The notes below the pieces were generated by a model. The model was not told the origin of the DNA and ran no database searches. It saw only the letters and a list, made by a program, of their open reading frames with translations. Position numbers and translations under genes: made by a program. A stretch of 64,000 nucleotides of DNA from Paractinoplanes maris (GTDB taxonomy: Bacteria > Actinomycetota > Actinomycetes > Mycobacteriales > Micromonosporaceae), in contig NZ_JALPVL010000014.1 of assembly GCF_023544465.1 (NCBI RefSeq), forward strand, positions 1 through 64,000, read 5' to 3'. How positions within the stretch are numbered: the stretch's first letter is position 1; each line of letters starts with the position of its first letter. Shown in pieces: positions 50,248 to 58,229 of the stretch.

Positions 50248-52779
50248 GTGACGCGTTACGTTCTGGACCTGACCGACATCCGCCCGGACCAGGTCGCCCT
50301 GGCCGGCGGCAAGGGCGCCAACCTGGGCGAGCTGACCCGCATCGACGGGGTGCGGGTGCCGCCCGGGTTCTGCGTGACGACCGTGGCCTTCGAGCAGATC
50401 ATCGACGTGCTCGATCGGTTGCCGGCCGGGGCGGAGCTGCGCCGGGCCGTCCGCGAGGCTTCCGTGCCGGACGAGCTGGCCGCCGAGATCACCCGCCGGG
50501 TGGGGCCCGGCGGGTATGCCGTGCGGTCCAGCGCCACCGCCGAGGACCTGCCGGCCGCCTCGTTCGCCGGCCAGCACGACTCGTACCTGAACGTGGTGGG
50601 ACCCGAGGCGGTGCTGGAGCACATCCGGCTCTGCTGGGCCTCGCTGTTCACCGACCGGGCGATCAGCTACCGCCTGCGGCACGGCATCGACCACCGCCAG
50701 GTGCGCATGGCCGTCGTCGTGCAGCAGATGGTGTTCCCGCGGGCGTCGGGCATCCTGTTCACCGCCGACCCGGTCACTTCCGACCGTACGGTCTCCTCGG
50801 TCGACGCCGGCTTCGGGCTCGGCGAGGCGCTGGTCTCGGGCCTGGTCAATCCGGACGTCTACCGCGTGCGCGACGGCGCGATCATCAGCCGGGCCGTCGC
50901 CGTCAAACGGCTCGCCGTCGAGCCGCTGGACGCGGGCGGCACCGGGGAACGGGCGATCGAGCCGGACCGCCGGGAGCAGGCGGCGCTGACCGACGCCGAG
51001 GTGCTGGAGCTGGTCGGGCTGGGCCAGCGGATCGAGGCCCACTTCGGGCGCCCGCAGGACATCGAGTGGTGCCGGACCGGTGACGGGTTCCAGATCGTGC
51101 AGAGCCGGCCGATCACCACGCTCTTCCCGGTGCCGGGCACTGATGACGCCCAGAACCACGTGTACGTCTCGGTCGGTCACCAGCAGATGATGACCGACCC
51201 GATGAAGCCGCTGGGGATCTCGTTCTGGCAGATGACCACCCCGCGCCCGATGGCCGTGGCCGGCGGGCGGCTGTTCGTCGACGTCACCCCGATGCTGGCC
51301 GCGCCGGGCAGCCGGGAGAACCTGATCGACGCCCTCGGCCGGTCGGATCCGCTGATCGGCGGCGCTCTGCGGACGGCCGTCGAGCGGGAGGGCTTCCTGC
51401 CTCCACCCCCGGACAGCGACCGGCCGGCCTGGGTGCCACCGGGCAGCAGCCCCACCCTGCCGGCCGCCGACCCGGCCGTCGTCACCGAGCTGATCGAGCA
51501 GTTCGAGCGGGCCCTGGCGGCCACCGAGCAGGCCATCGGCGGGCTGTCCGGATCGGCTCTGCTCGACTTCATCCGGGCCGACGTCCCGGAACTGCGGCGG
51601 GCCATGCAGTCCGACCCGCGCAGCCTGCAGGCGATCATGGCCGGGATGGAGGCCAGCCGGTGGCTCAACGACCACATGCTCGAGTGGCTGGGCGAGCGGA
51701 ACGTGGCCGACACCCTCGCCCAGTCCGTCCCGCACAACGTCACCTCGGAGATGGGCCTGGCCCTGCTCGACGTGGCCGACGTGATCCGGCCGCACCCCGA
51801 GGTGGTCGCCTTCCTGCACCGGGTCGAGGACGACGACTTCCTGGACGAGCTCGCCGCGCTGCCCGGCGGCCAGGAGGCCCGGGACGCCATCCGGGCCTTC
51901 CTCGACCGGTACGGGATGCGGTGCGTCGGCGAGATCGACATCACCCGGCCCCGGTGGAGCGAGCAGCCCACCGCGCTGGTCCCGCTCATCCTCGGCAACG
52001 TCCGCAACTTCGAGCCCGGCGCCCACGAGCGGCTCTTCGAGCAGGGCCGGCGGCAGGCCGAGGCCAAGCGGGCCGACCTGCTGGCGCGCCTGAAGCCCGA
52101 GCAGGCAGCCGAGACCGCGGCGATGATCGACCGCGTCCGCACGTTCAGCGGGTACCGGGAGTACCCGAAGTACCACATGATCAGCCGCTATCTGGTCTAC
52201 AAGCGGGCCCTGACGGCCGAGGCCGGCCGGATGGTGGCGGCCGGCCTGATCGACGATCGGGAGGACATCTTCTTCCTGAGCTTCGACGAGCTCGGTGACG
52301 CCGGCCGCGCGCGGGAGCGGATCGGCGAGCGCAAGGAGGCGTACGCGTCGTACCTCGCACTCACCCCGCCCCGGGTGTTCACCTCGGACGGCGAGGTGCT
52401 CACCGCCGGCTACGGGCACGCGGACCTGCCGGCCGGCGCGCTGGCCGGACTGCCGGTCTCCAGCGGCACCGTCGAGGGCCGGGCCCGGGTGCTGCGCGAC
52501 CTGGCCACCGCCGAGCTCGAGCCGGGCGACATCCTGGTCACCGCCTACACCGATCCCAGCTGGACGCCGGTGTTCGTCACGATCGCCGGGCTGGTGACCG
52601 AGGTCGGCGGGTTGATGACCCACGGCGCGGTGATCGCCCGGGAGTACGGCCTGCCCGCGGTCGTCGGCGTGGAGCGGGCGACCACGCTGATCCGCGACGG
52701 GCAACGGATCCGCGTGCACGGCACCGACGGGTACGTCGAGATCCTCACCGACGAGGGTTTTCCCTCTATCGCGACATAG
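50248..52779 (+). CDS. rph: Rifamycin-inactivating phosphotransferase
   Basis: 843 residues from GTG 50248 after GAGGGAG. An N-terminal ATP-grasp domain (about 1-315) with GGKGANLGEL, AVRSSATAEDLP and FQIVQSRPITTLF precedes a rifamycin-binding domain (about 325-750). The swivelling His domain holds catalytic His792 in GGLMTHGAVIAREYGLPA. The domain order and length match Rph enzymes, which use ATP to phosphorylate the C21 hydroxyl of rifamycins. A plain PEP synthase would lack the C-terminal position of the His domain. The upstream RAE predicts induction by rifamycins. Stand-alone gene. Confidence 0.95.
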   Translation: MTRYVLDLTDIRPDQVALAGGKGANLGELTRIDGVRVPPGFCVTTVAFEQIIDVLDRLPAGAELRRAVREASVPDELAAEITRRVGPGGYAVRSSATAEDLPAASFAGQHDSYLNVVGPEAVLEHIRLCWASLFTDRAISYRLRHGIDHRQVRMAVVVQQMVFPRASGILFTADPVTSDRTVSSVDAGFGLGEALVSGLVNPDVYRVRDGAIISRAVAVKRLAVEPLDAGGTGERAIEPDRREQAALTDAEVLELVGLGQRIEAHFGRPQDIEWCRTGDGFQIVQSRPITTLFPVPGTDDAQNHVYVSVGHQQMMTDPMKPLGISFWQMTTPRPMAVAGGRLFVDVTPMLAAPGSRENLIDALGRSDPLIGGALRTAVEREGFLPPPPDSDRPAWVPPGSSPTLPAADPAVVTELIEQFERALAATEQAIGGLSGSALLDFIRADVPELRRAMQSDPRSLQAIMAGMEASRWLNDHMLEWLGERNVADTLAQSVPHNVTSEMGLALLDVADVIRPHPEVVAFLHRVEDDDFLDELAALPGGQEARDAIRAFLDRYGMRCVGEIDITRPRWSEQPTALVPLILGNVRNFEPGAHERLFEQGRRQAEAKRADLLARLKPEQAAETAAMIDRVRTFSGYREYPKYHMISRYLVYKRALTAEAGRMVAAGLIDDREDIFFLSFDELGDAGRARERIGERKEAYASYLALTPPRVFTSDGEVLTAGYGHADLPAGALAGLPVSSGTVEGRARVLRDLATAELEPGDILVTAYTDPSWTPVFVTIAGLVTEVGGLMTHGAVIAREYGLPAVVGVERATTLIRDGQRIRVHGTDGYVEILTDEGFPSIAT

Positions 52780-52888
52780 ACCGTTATATATAGCGTCACT
52801 CGTGTCTCAGTCGGCGCCGGCCATCCGCCGCGCGCCGGAGATCGAGCCCGCCCGCTACCCCCCGTTGGGCGGGAAAGGAGTACGCGAA

Positions 52889-54418
52889 ATGGTGCGAACC
52901 CCCCTAGTCATCGCGCTGGCCGCGGGCACCGCGGCCGCGTCGGCGCTGGTCGCGGTGACCGGCCCGGCCGCCGCGAAGCCGCCGACCCCGTCGGTGGACG
53001 CCGTCGCGGCGGCCGACGCCGCGGTCCAGGCCCGCCCGTCCGTTCTGCGGGCGAGCAAGCACGACACGTTCCAGCGGCGCCAGGTCTACAAGTCGCACGG
53101 GCTGACCTACGCGGCCTACGACCGCACCTACAAGGGCCTCCCGGTCAAGGGCGGCGACTTCGTGGTGGTCACCGACGACGCCGGCCAGACCCGGTACACG
53201 TCGGTCGCGCAGAGCAGCCCGGTCGGCGAGGTCTCCACCGTGGCCAAGGTGACCGAGAGCGCGGCCATCGCGACCGCCAGGGGTCAGCTCACGACGGTGA
53301 CCGGGGTCGAGGCGACCCGGCTGGTCGTCGTCGCGACCGACGGCGCGGCGGCCAAGCTGGCCTACGAGACCACGGTCAACGGCACCGGCGCCGAGGGCGT
53401 CAGCCGCCTGACCGTCGACGTGGACGCTTCCACCGGGGCCGTGCTGGCCACCGAGGAGCACGTCACCGAGGCCACCGGCACGGGCACCGGCTGGATCAAC
53501 GGCACGGTCTCGCTCAACACCACCCAGTCCGGCTCGACGTATTCCCTCAAGGACCCGTCGATCACCAACCTGAGCTGCCAGGACGCCTCGACCCGGGTGA
53601 CCTTCAGCGGCCCCGACAACGTGTGGGGCAACGGCAACGGCACCAGCAAGGAGACCGGCTGCGTGGACGCGCTCTATGTGGCGCAGAAGCAGAAGGCGAT
53701 GCTCACGGCGTGGCTGGGCCGCAACGGGCAGAACGGCTCGGGCGGCGCGTGGCCGATCCGGGTCGGGCTCAACCAGCAGAACGCGTACTACGACGGCACC
53801 CAGATCCAGATCGGCAAGAACACCGCGGGCCGGTGGATCTCGTCGCTCGACGTGGTCGGCCACGAGCTGGGCCACGGCATCGACGACAAGACCCCGGGCG
53901 GCATCTCGAAGGGCGGCACCCAGGAGTTCGTGGCCGACACCATCGGCGCGGCCACCGAGGCGTACGCCGCCAACGCCAGCGACCCGTTCGACTACCAGGT
54001 CGGCGAGGAAGTGAACCTGGTCGGCAGCGGCCCGATCCGGTACATGTACAACCCGTCGCTGGCCGGCGACGCCAACTGCTACTCGAGCAGCACCCCCGGC
54101 TCCGAGGTGCACTCGGCCGCCGGTCCCGGCAACCACTGGTTCTACCTGCTGGCCCAGGGCAGCGGCGGCAACGGCCAGCCGGCCAGCTCGACCTGCAACG
54201 GCAGCACGGTGACCGGCGTCGGCATCCAGGCCGCCATGAAGATCATGTACAACGCGATGCTGCTCAAGACCTCCAGCTCCTCCTACGCCAAGTACCGCGT
54301 GTGGACGCTGCAGGCCGCCAAGAACCTCAACCCGGGCAGCTGCACCCAGTTCAACGCGGTCAAGGCCGCCTGGAACGCGGTCAGCCTGCCGGCCCAGTCC
54401 GGCGAGCCCACCTGCTGA
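52889..54418 (+). CDS. Secreted M4-family (thermolysin-like) metalloprotease
   Basis: 509 residues from ATG 52889, eight bases after AAAGGAG. It has a signal peptide (1-32), a propeptide with FTP/PepSY-like motifs (about 45-200) and a catalytic domain. The zinc ligands are His325 and His329 in HELGH, and Glu346 in TQEFVADTIG, twenty residues before or after the spacing seen in classic thermolysin. The catalytic His would be in EVHSAAGPGNHWFY. The C-terminus is GEPTC. An unusual TATATA-rich sequence (52786-52797) upstream may be its promoter. Confidence 0.9.
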   Translation: MVRTPLVIALAAGTAAASALVAVTGPAAAKPPTPSVDAVAAADAAVQARPSVLRASKHDTFQRRQVYKSHGLTYAAYDRTYKGLPVKGGDFVVVTDDAGQTRYTSVAQSSPVGEVSTVAKVTESAAIATARGQLTTVTGVEATRLVVVATDGAAAKLAYETTVNGTGAEGVSRLTVDVDASTGAVLATEEHVTEATGTGTGWINGTVSLNTTQSGSTYSLKDPSITNLSCQDASTRVTFSGPDNVWGNGNGTSKETGCVDALYVAQKQKAMLTAWLGRNGQNGSGGAWPIRVGLNQQNAYYDGTQIQIGKNTAGRWISSLDVVGHELGHGIDDKTPGGISKGGTQEFVADTIGAATEAYAANASDPFDYQVGEEVNLVGSGPIRYMYNPSLAGDANCYSSSTPGSEVHSAAGPGNHWFYLLAQGSGGNGQPASSTCNGSTVTGVGIQAAMKIMYNAMLLKTSSSSYAKYRVWTLQAAKNLNPGSCTQFNAVKAAWNAVSLPAQSGEPTC

Positions 54419-54434
54419 TCGATCGGTGAGACCG

Positions 54435-54472
54435 GCTCGGCCCGGCGTGTCCCCCGACGCGCCGGGCCGAGC
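54435..54472. terminator. Bidirectional terminator hairpin
   Basis: A perfect 13-base stem, GCTCGGCCCGGCG (54435-54447) with CGCCGGGCCGAGC (54460-54472), lies between the convergent protease and methyltransferase genes. Confidence 0.85.
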
Positions 54473-54477
54473 TCTGT

Positions 54478-55275
54478 TCAGCGGGCGGTTCCGGTGACGA
54501 GCAGATGGCAGCTCACGGCGGCCAGATCCCGTTCGGTGCTGTAGAGCCGGGCCAGCTGCAGGGCGGCGTCGAAGACGACCTCCGCGGCGGGACCGTGGAC
54601 GGCGGCCTCGGCCGCGGGCCAGGCGGGCCCCTCGACGCCGTGCAGCGTCACGCCGGCCAGCCCGGCCTCCGCACACTCGTCGAGAAGCTCGGGCACCCGG
54701 TGGAAGTAGGCGTGGGTGAAGCCGCCACCGACGATGTTGTTGCCATCGGTCACCAGCCGGCGCGATTCGGCGAGCATTCGGTCGTCGAACCGGGCGGTGG
54801 CCGCGAAGTCGATCGGCCCGGCGAACCGCGAGATCGCCGCGACGGCGACCGGACCACCTGGACGGGTCACCCGGATCGCCTCCCGGATCGCCCGCACCCG
54901 GTCGGCCCGCTCCTGCAGGTGATAAACGGGACCGAGCAGCAGGGTCGCGTCCCAGGCGGCGTCCGGCTCGGCCAGATCCCGGGCATCACCGACGGCCGCG
55001 TCGATCGCCGGTGTCCCGGCCCGGGCTTGAGCGACATGCGCGGGTACGAGATCGATCAGCCGCACCCGGTGGCCGTCGGCCATCAACTCACGGGCGTACG
55101 CGCCGGGCCCGCCGCCGACGTCGAGCACCCGGGCCGGTCCGGCCGGAAGCAGGTCGCGGAGCAGCTCCAGGGTGCGGATCCGCTCCAGCCGGGCCTGCGG
55201 GCGCCGGTCCAGCCGCTCCGCCTCGGAATACCTGTCCTCGTAGTAGGTGACGATCTCGGTCGTCGGCTCGCTCAT
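54478..55275 (-). CDS. Class I SAM-dependent methyltransferase
   Basis: 265 residues. The SAM-binding motif VLDVGGGPGAYARELM is at about 50-65, an acidic LID ends strand 2, VGDARDL supplies the adenine contact and LLLGPVYHL is motif IV. The C-terminal part is variable, so the acceptor is unknown. Single gene, convergent with the protease and divergent from the Rpn-type gene. Confidence 0.9.
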   Translation of the reverse strand: MSEPTTEIVTYYEDRYSEAERLDRRPQARLERIRTLELLRDLLPAGPARVLDVGGGPGAYARELMADGHRVRLIDLVPAHVAQARAGTPAIDAAVGDARDLAEPDAAWDATLLLGPVYHLQERADRVRAIREAIRVTRPGGPVAVAAISRFAGPIDFAATARFDDRMLAESRRLVTDGNNIVGGGFTHAYFHRVPELLDECAEAGLAGVTLHGVEGPAWPAAEAAVHGPAAEVVFDAALQLARLYSTERDLAAVSCHLLVTGTAR

Positions 55276-55458
55276 CCCGGCATCCTCCGACGCCCCGGCG
55301 CCGCAGGCGAACGGTTTACGGTCGCCGCTCCTCCCTGCCGGCCCTCATCGCCGCACCCAACACGGCGAATCTAGGCGGACGACATCCAGTCTCTTAACTA
55401 CTAGTCATACGCACGCCATGCTGTGCGTCGTGCCGATGGTCGGCGCAGAGGAGGAACC

Positions 55459-56337
55459 ATGACCGACAGCGTGGCCGCCGATGCCGTGCCGCCGCCTACG
55501 CCGACCCGCGACTTCGACGGCCTGTACAAAGCACTCCTCGAGGCCCACCCCCGCGACGCCCTGCACCTGCTGTGCGGCGCACGACTCGACGGCCAAACCG
55601 TGATCCTCGACGGCCCCACCGAACAACCACGCCAACGCAGCCGCCAACGCGACAAAGTCTTCCTCGTCCACCACGACGACATGCCGGCCGATATCTACCA
55701 CCTCGAAGTCCAAGTCCAGCGCACCGAGGACTTCCAAGAACGCATGGTGGCCTACTGGGCCGCCCTCGCACTCAAATACCGCCGCGCACAACACCGCATT
55801 CACCAGGTCGTGCTCTGGCCCCTGGGCGGCGGATTCCCCGGCCGCTTCGAACGCGACCAAGCCCGGCTCGACTACCGATCGGTCAACGTACCCGACGACC
55901 TCGACCCCAGCACCCTGCTCGCCAGCCCCCTGGCACCACTCGCCCTATGGACCCAGAAACCACCGGGCGACCTCGCCGAACGCGTCGCCGATCGGATCGC
56001 CGCGACCGGCGCCCTCGAGGAACAACTGGTCCAGATCGAGCTCGGTATGCTCGTCGGAGGGTCACTCGCGGTCCAAGTACTCGAAGCACTACGAAGGAGA
56101 GGCATGAACGACGTCCTCGAACAAACCGAGTCCGGCCGCGAGATCGCCCGCCGAAACCGGGAGCAAGGCCTGGAGCAAGGCCGCGTCGACGGGATGCGGG
56201 CTCTCCTGCGGGCGCGATATGGCGATCTCGCCGACCTGGACGACCTCGCCCGGCGACTGGCCGACAGCGACCACGACGGGAACATCGCCCGCATCGTCGC
56301 CGGTGTGACCTTGGTCGAGCTGCGCTCCTACGACTGA
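55459..56337 (+). CDS. Rpn-type putative nuclease/transposase-like protein (PD-(D/E)XK)
   Basis: 292 residues from ATG 55459 after GAGGAGGAA. The N-terminal part (about 15-150) resembles the Rpn/PDDEXK family, with the Glu-X-Gln of LEVQVQRTEDFQERM in place of the usual ExK, then a hydrophobic segment around a YRxAQ motif. The C-terminal 90 residues are charged and helical with REQGLEQG repeats, as in many cyanobacterial and actinobacterial relatives. Gln and Glu codons are mostly CAA and GAA early in the gene, unlike the CAG/GAG preference of its neighbours, which suggests acquisition. The last 280 bases are duplicated downstream. Confidence 0.8.
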   Translation: MTDSVAADAVPPPTPTRDFDGLYKALLEAHPRDALHLLCGARLDGQTVILDGPTEQPRQRSRQRDKVFLVHHDDMPADIYHLEVQVQRTEDFQERMVAYWAALALKYRRAQHRIHQVVLWPLGGGFPGRFERDQARLDYRSVNVPDDLDPSTLLASPLAPLALWTQKPPGDLAERVADRIAATGALEEQLVQIELGMLVGGSLAVQVLEALRRRGMNDVLEQTESGREIARRNREQGLEQGRVDGMRALLRARYGDLADLDDLARRLADSDHDGNIARIVAGVTLVELRSYD

Positions 56338-56852
56338 ACGGGACGCCGGACCGCCGAGAACGCCCGTTCGCTCGGAAGGCGGCGTGGGCGCCTAGACCGC
56401 CAGCATCGCGTTCTGCGACGACCGACACGATCGCGGTTCAGGAGCCGCCCGGTCGTCACTGCAGCGGGATACGGCCATCATTCGTCAGCCCGTTCCCGCC
56501 GCCCCGCATCCAGCGTGAACTACTCAAACGTCTCGACAGCAGATTGCCGTGGGCGACGGTGGCGGGAGGGTCACTCCTGGGTCCGGCTTCTCGAAGCCCT
56601 GCGAAGGAGTGGCATGAACGACGTTCTCGAGCAAACCGAGGCGGGCCGCGAGATTGCCCGCCGAAACCGGGAACAAGGACTGGAGCAAGGCCTGGAACAG
56701 GGCCGCCTCGACGGGATGCGCGCGCTTCTGCGGGCGCAGTACGGCGAACTCGCTGACCTGGACGACCTGGCCCGGCGACTCGCCGAAAGCGACCACGACG
56801 GGAACATCGCTCGCATCGTCGCCGGTACGACCTTGGCCGAGCTGCGTTCCGG
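56056..56852 (+). repeat. Direct duplication of the Rpn gene 3' end
   Basis: Copy 1 is 56056-56331 (3' end of the Rpn-type gene) and copy 2 is 56565-56852. Both begin GGAGGGTCACTC and agree closely throughout, differing mainly at third positions and by an extra GLEQ-type insertion of 12 bases in copy 2. About 230 bases without a gene lie between them. Confidence 0.85.
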
Positions 56853-56901
56853 AGGGGCGCGCCTGGCGCGGGTAGGAGCCGCCCGCCTATCGGTCCGGTA
56901 G
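56565..56901 (+). pseudogene. Partial, frameshifted copy of the Rpn-type gene C-terminus
   Basis: From ATG 56614 the frame encodes MNDVLEQTEAGREIARRNRE and so on, nearly the same as the end of the gene at 55459. Just upstream the matching GGSL and LEALRR parts are in different frames, so the copy carries a frameshift, and the nuclease domain is absent. A 95-residue peptide could still be made from ATG 56614, but it is best read as a gene remnant. Confidence 0.75.
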
Positions 56902-56971
56902 AGCAGGCTATACCTCGATCGGGTAGCTGGCCGGATCGATCTCGGTGGCTGCGGAAAATAGCGTTTCCGGC

Positions 56972-58183
56972 ATGACGACGACGAAGAACTTCCGCAAACT
57001 GACGATCGGCCTCACCGCTGCCGGGGTCCTCGCAGCGGGTGCCGGAGTGGCCAACGCCGGCGTCACGGAGCGCCCCGCCGCCGGTCAGCCGTCCGGGTGG
57101 GCCGGCGTCACCCGCGAGCAGGTTCGGATCGACTTCGGGAAGGGCTGGGTCACCGGCGCCGAGCTCACCTACCCCACCGGCTCGAAGGGCCGCCTGCCGC
57201 TCGTCATCTTTCTGCACGGCAGCGGCCACAACGACATGAACCAGACATTGCCGGAGGGCCAGGGCTCGACCTTCGTGCCGCTGGCCCAGGCCGTGAGCCG
57301 CGAGAACTTCGCCACCCTGCGCTTCAACAAGCGCGGCGTGACCGGCATCGGCCCGGTCGAGACGACCGACCCGGCCCAGCTGAACCCGAAGAACCCGTAC
57401 CGCCAGATCCAGCTCGACGCCGCCTCGGTGGTGCGGTTCGCCGCGAAGTCCTCCCGGGTGGACCCGTCGAAGATCTTCCTGCTGGGGCACAGCGAGGGCA
57501 CCAACGTGGCCGCCAACCTCGCCGCCGAGCCCCAGAAGTTCGGTATCCCGACGCCGGCCGGCGTGGTCGAGATGGGTGTGGTCGGCCTGCCCATCAAGCA
57601 GCTGCTGACGCTGCAGATCTTCGGCCGGCTGCTGCTGCAGATGCACGACGAGTTCGACGTGAACGCCGACGGCCGGCTGACCGCCGCCGAGGCCACCGAC
57701 GGCCTGGTCGGGCAGCCCCGGGAGGTGGCCGACCAGTTCCGCTCGGTGCTGCTCGACGGCAAGAAGGTCAAGCCCAGCACCGACACCGACCGCGACGGCC
57801 AGATCGCCATCGACACCGAGGCCGGCGCCGTGCTGCGCGAGGTCACCCACATCGACGACTACCCGAACCTGCCCGACCTCGACCAGCCGGTGATCGACTA
57901 CGCCAACGACATCGCGCGCTTCCCGACCGTGTCGCAGGCGCTGCCCAAGTTCGCCGGCCCGACGCTGCTGCTCAACGGCGAGAACGACCTGCAGACGCCG
58001 GCTCGCGCCGCGCTGGTGGCCGACGCCGCCGTGGCCAAGGCCGGCAACAAGGACCACAAGATCGTCATCTACCCGGGCATGGCCCACACCATGAACATCA
58101 CCCCGAAGTTCACCCCGGTGTTCGGCCAGCCAGACAAGCAGGTCATCGCCGACATCCAGAGCTGGCTCAAGGCCCGCCGCTGA
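56972..58183 (+). CDS. Secreted alpha/beta hydrolase with two EF-hand-like calcium loops
   Basis: 403 residues from ATG 56972. A signal peptide (1-29) precedes an alpha/beta hydrolase fold with VIFLHGSGHND as oxyanion loop, Ser174 in GHSEGT, Asp339 in NGENDLQTP and His372 in GMAHTM. Between strands, in the cap, are DVNADGRLTAAE (229-240) and DTDRDGQIAIDTE (271-283), both with the EF-hand/dockerin calcium-binding spacing D-x-D/N-x-D-G. The substrate is unknown; an ester or lipid substrate is plausible. No clear ribosome binding site precedes this ATG; GTG 56945 is an in-frame alternative. Confidence 0.82.
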   Translation: MTTTKNFRKLTIGLTAAGVLAAGAGVANAGVTERPAAGQPSGWAGVTREQVRIDFGKGWVTGAELTYPTGSKGRLPLVIFLHGSGHNDMNQTLPEGQGSTFVPLAQAVSRENFATLRFNKRGVTGIGPVETTDPAQLNPKNPYRQIQLDAASVVRFAAKSSRVDPSKIFLLGHSEGTNVAANLAAEPQKFGIPTPAGVVEMGVVGLPIKQLLTLQIFGRLLLQMHDEFDVNADGRLTAAEATDGLVGQPREVADQFRSVLLDGKKVKPSTDTDRDGQIAIDTEAGAVLREVTHIDDYPNLPDLDQPVIDYANDIARFPTVSQALPKFAGPTLLLNGENDLQTPARAALVADAAVAKAGNKDHKIVIYPGMAHTMNITPKFTPVFGQPDKQVIADIQSWLKARR

Positions 58184-58197
58184 CCAACCGGTCAGGG

Positions 58198-58225
58198 AGC
58201 GGCCGCCCGGAGGGGGGCGGCCGCT
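58198..58225. terminator. Bidirectional terminator hairpin
   Basis: AGCGGCCGCCC (58198-58208) pairs with GGGCGGCCGCT (58215-58225) over a 6-base loop, between convergent genes. Confidence 0.75.
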
Positions 58226-58229
58226 TCCG

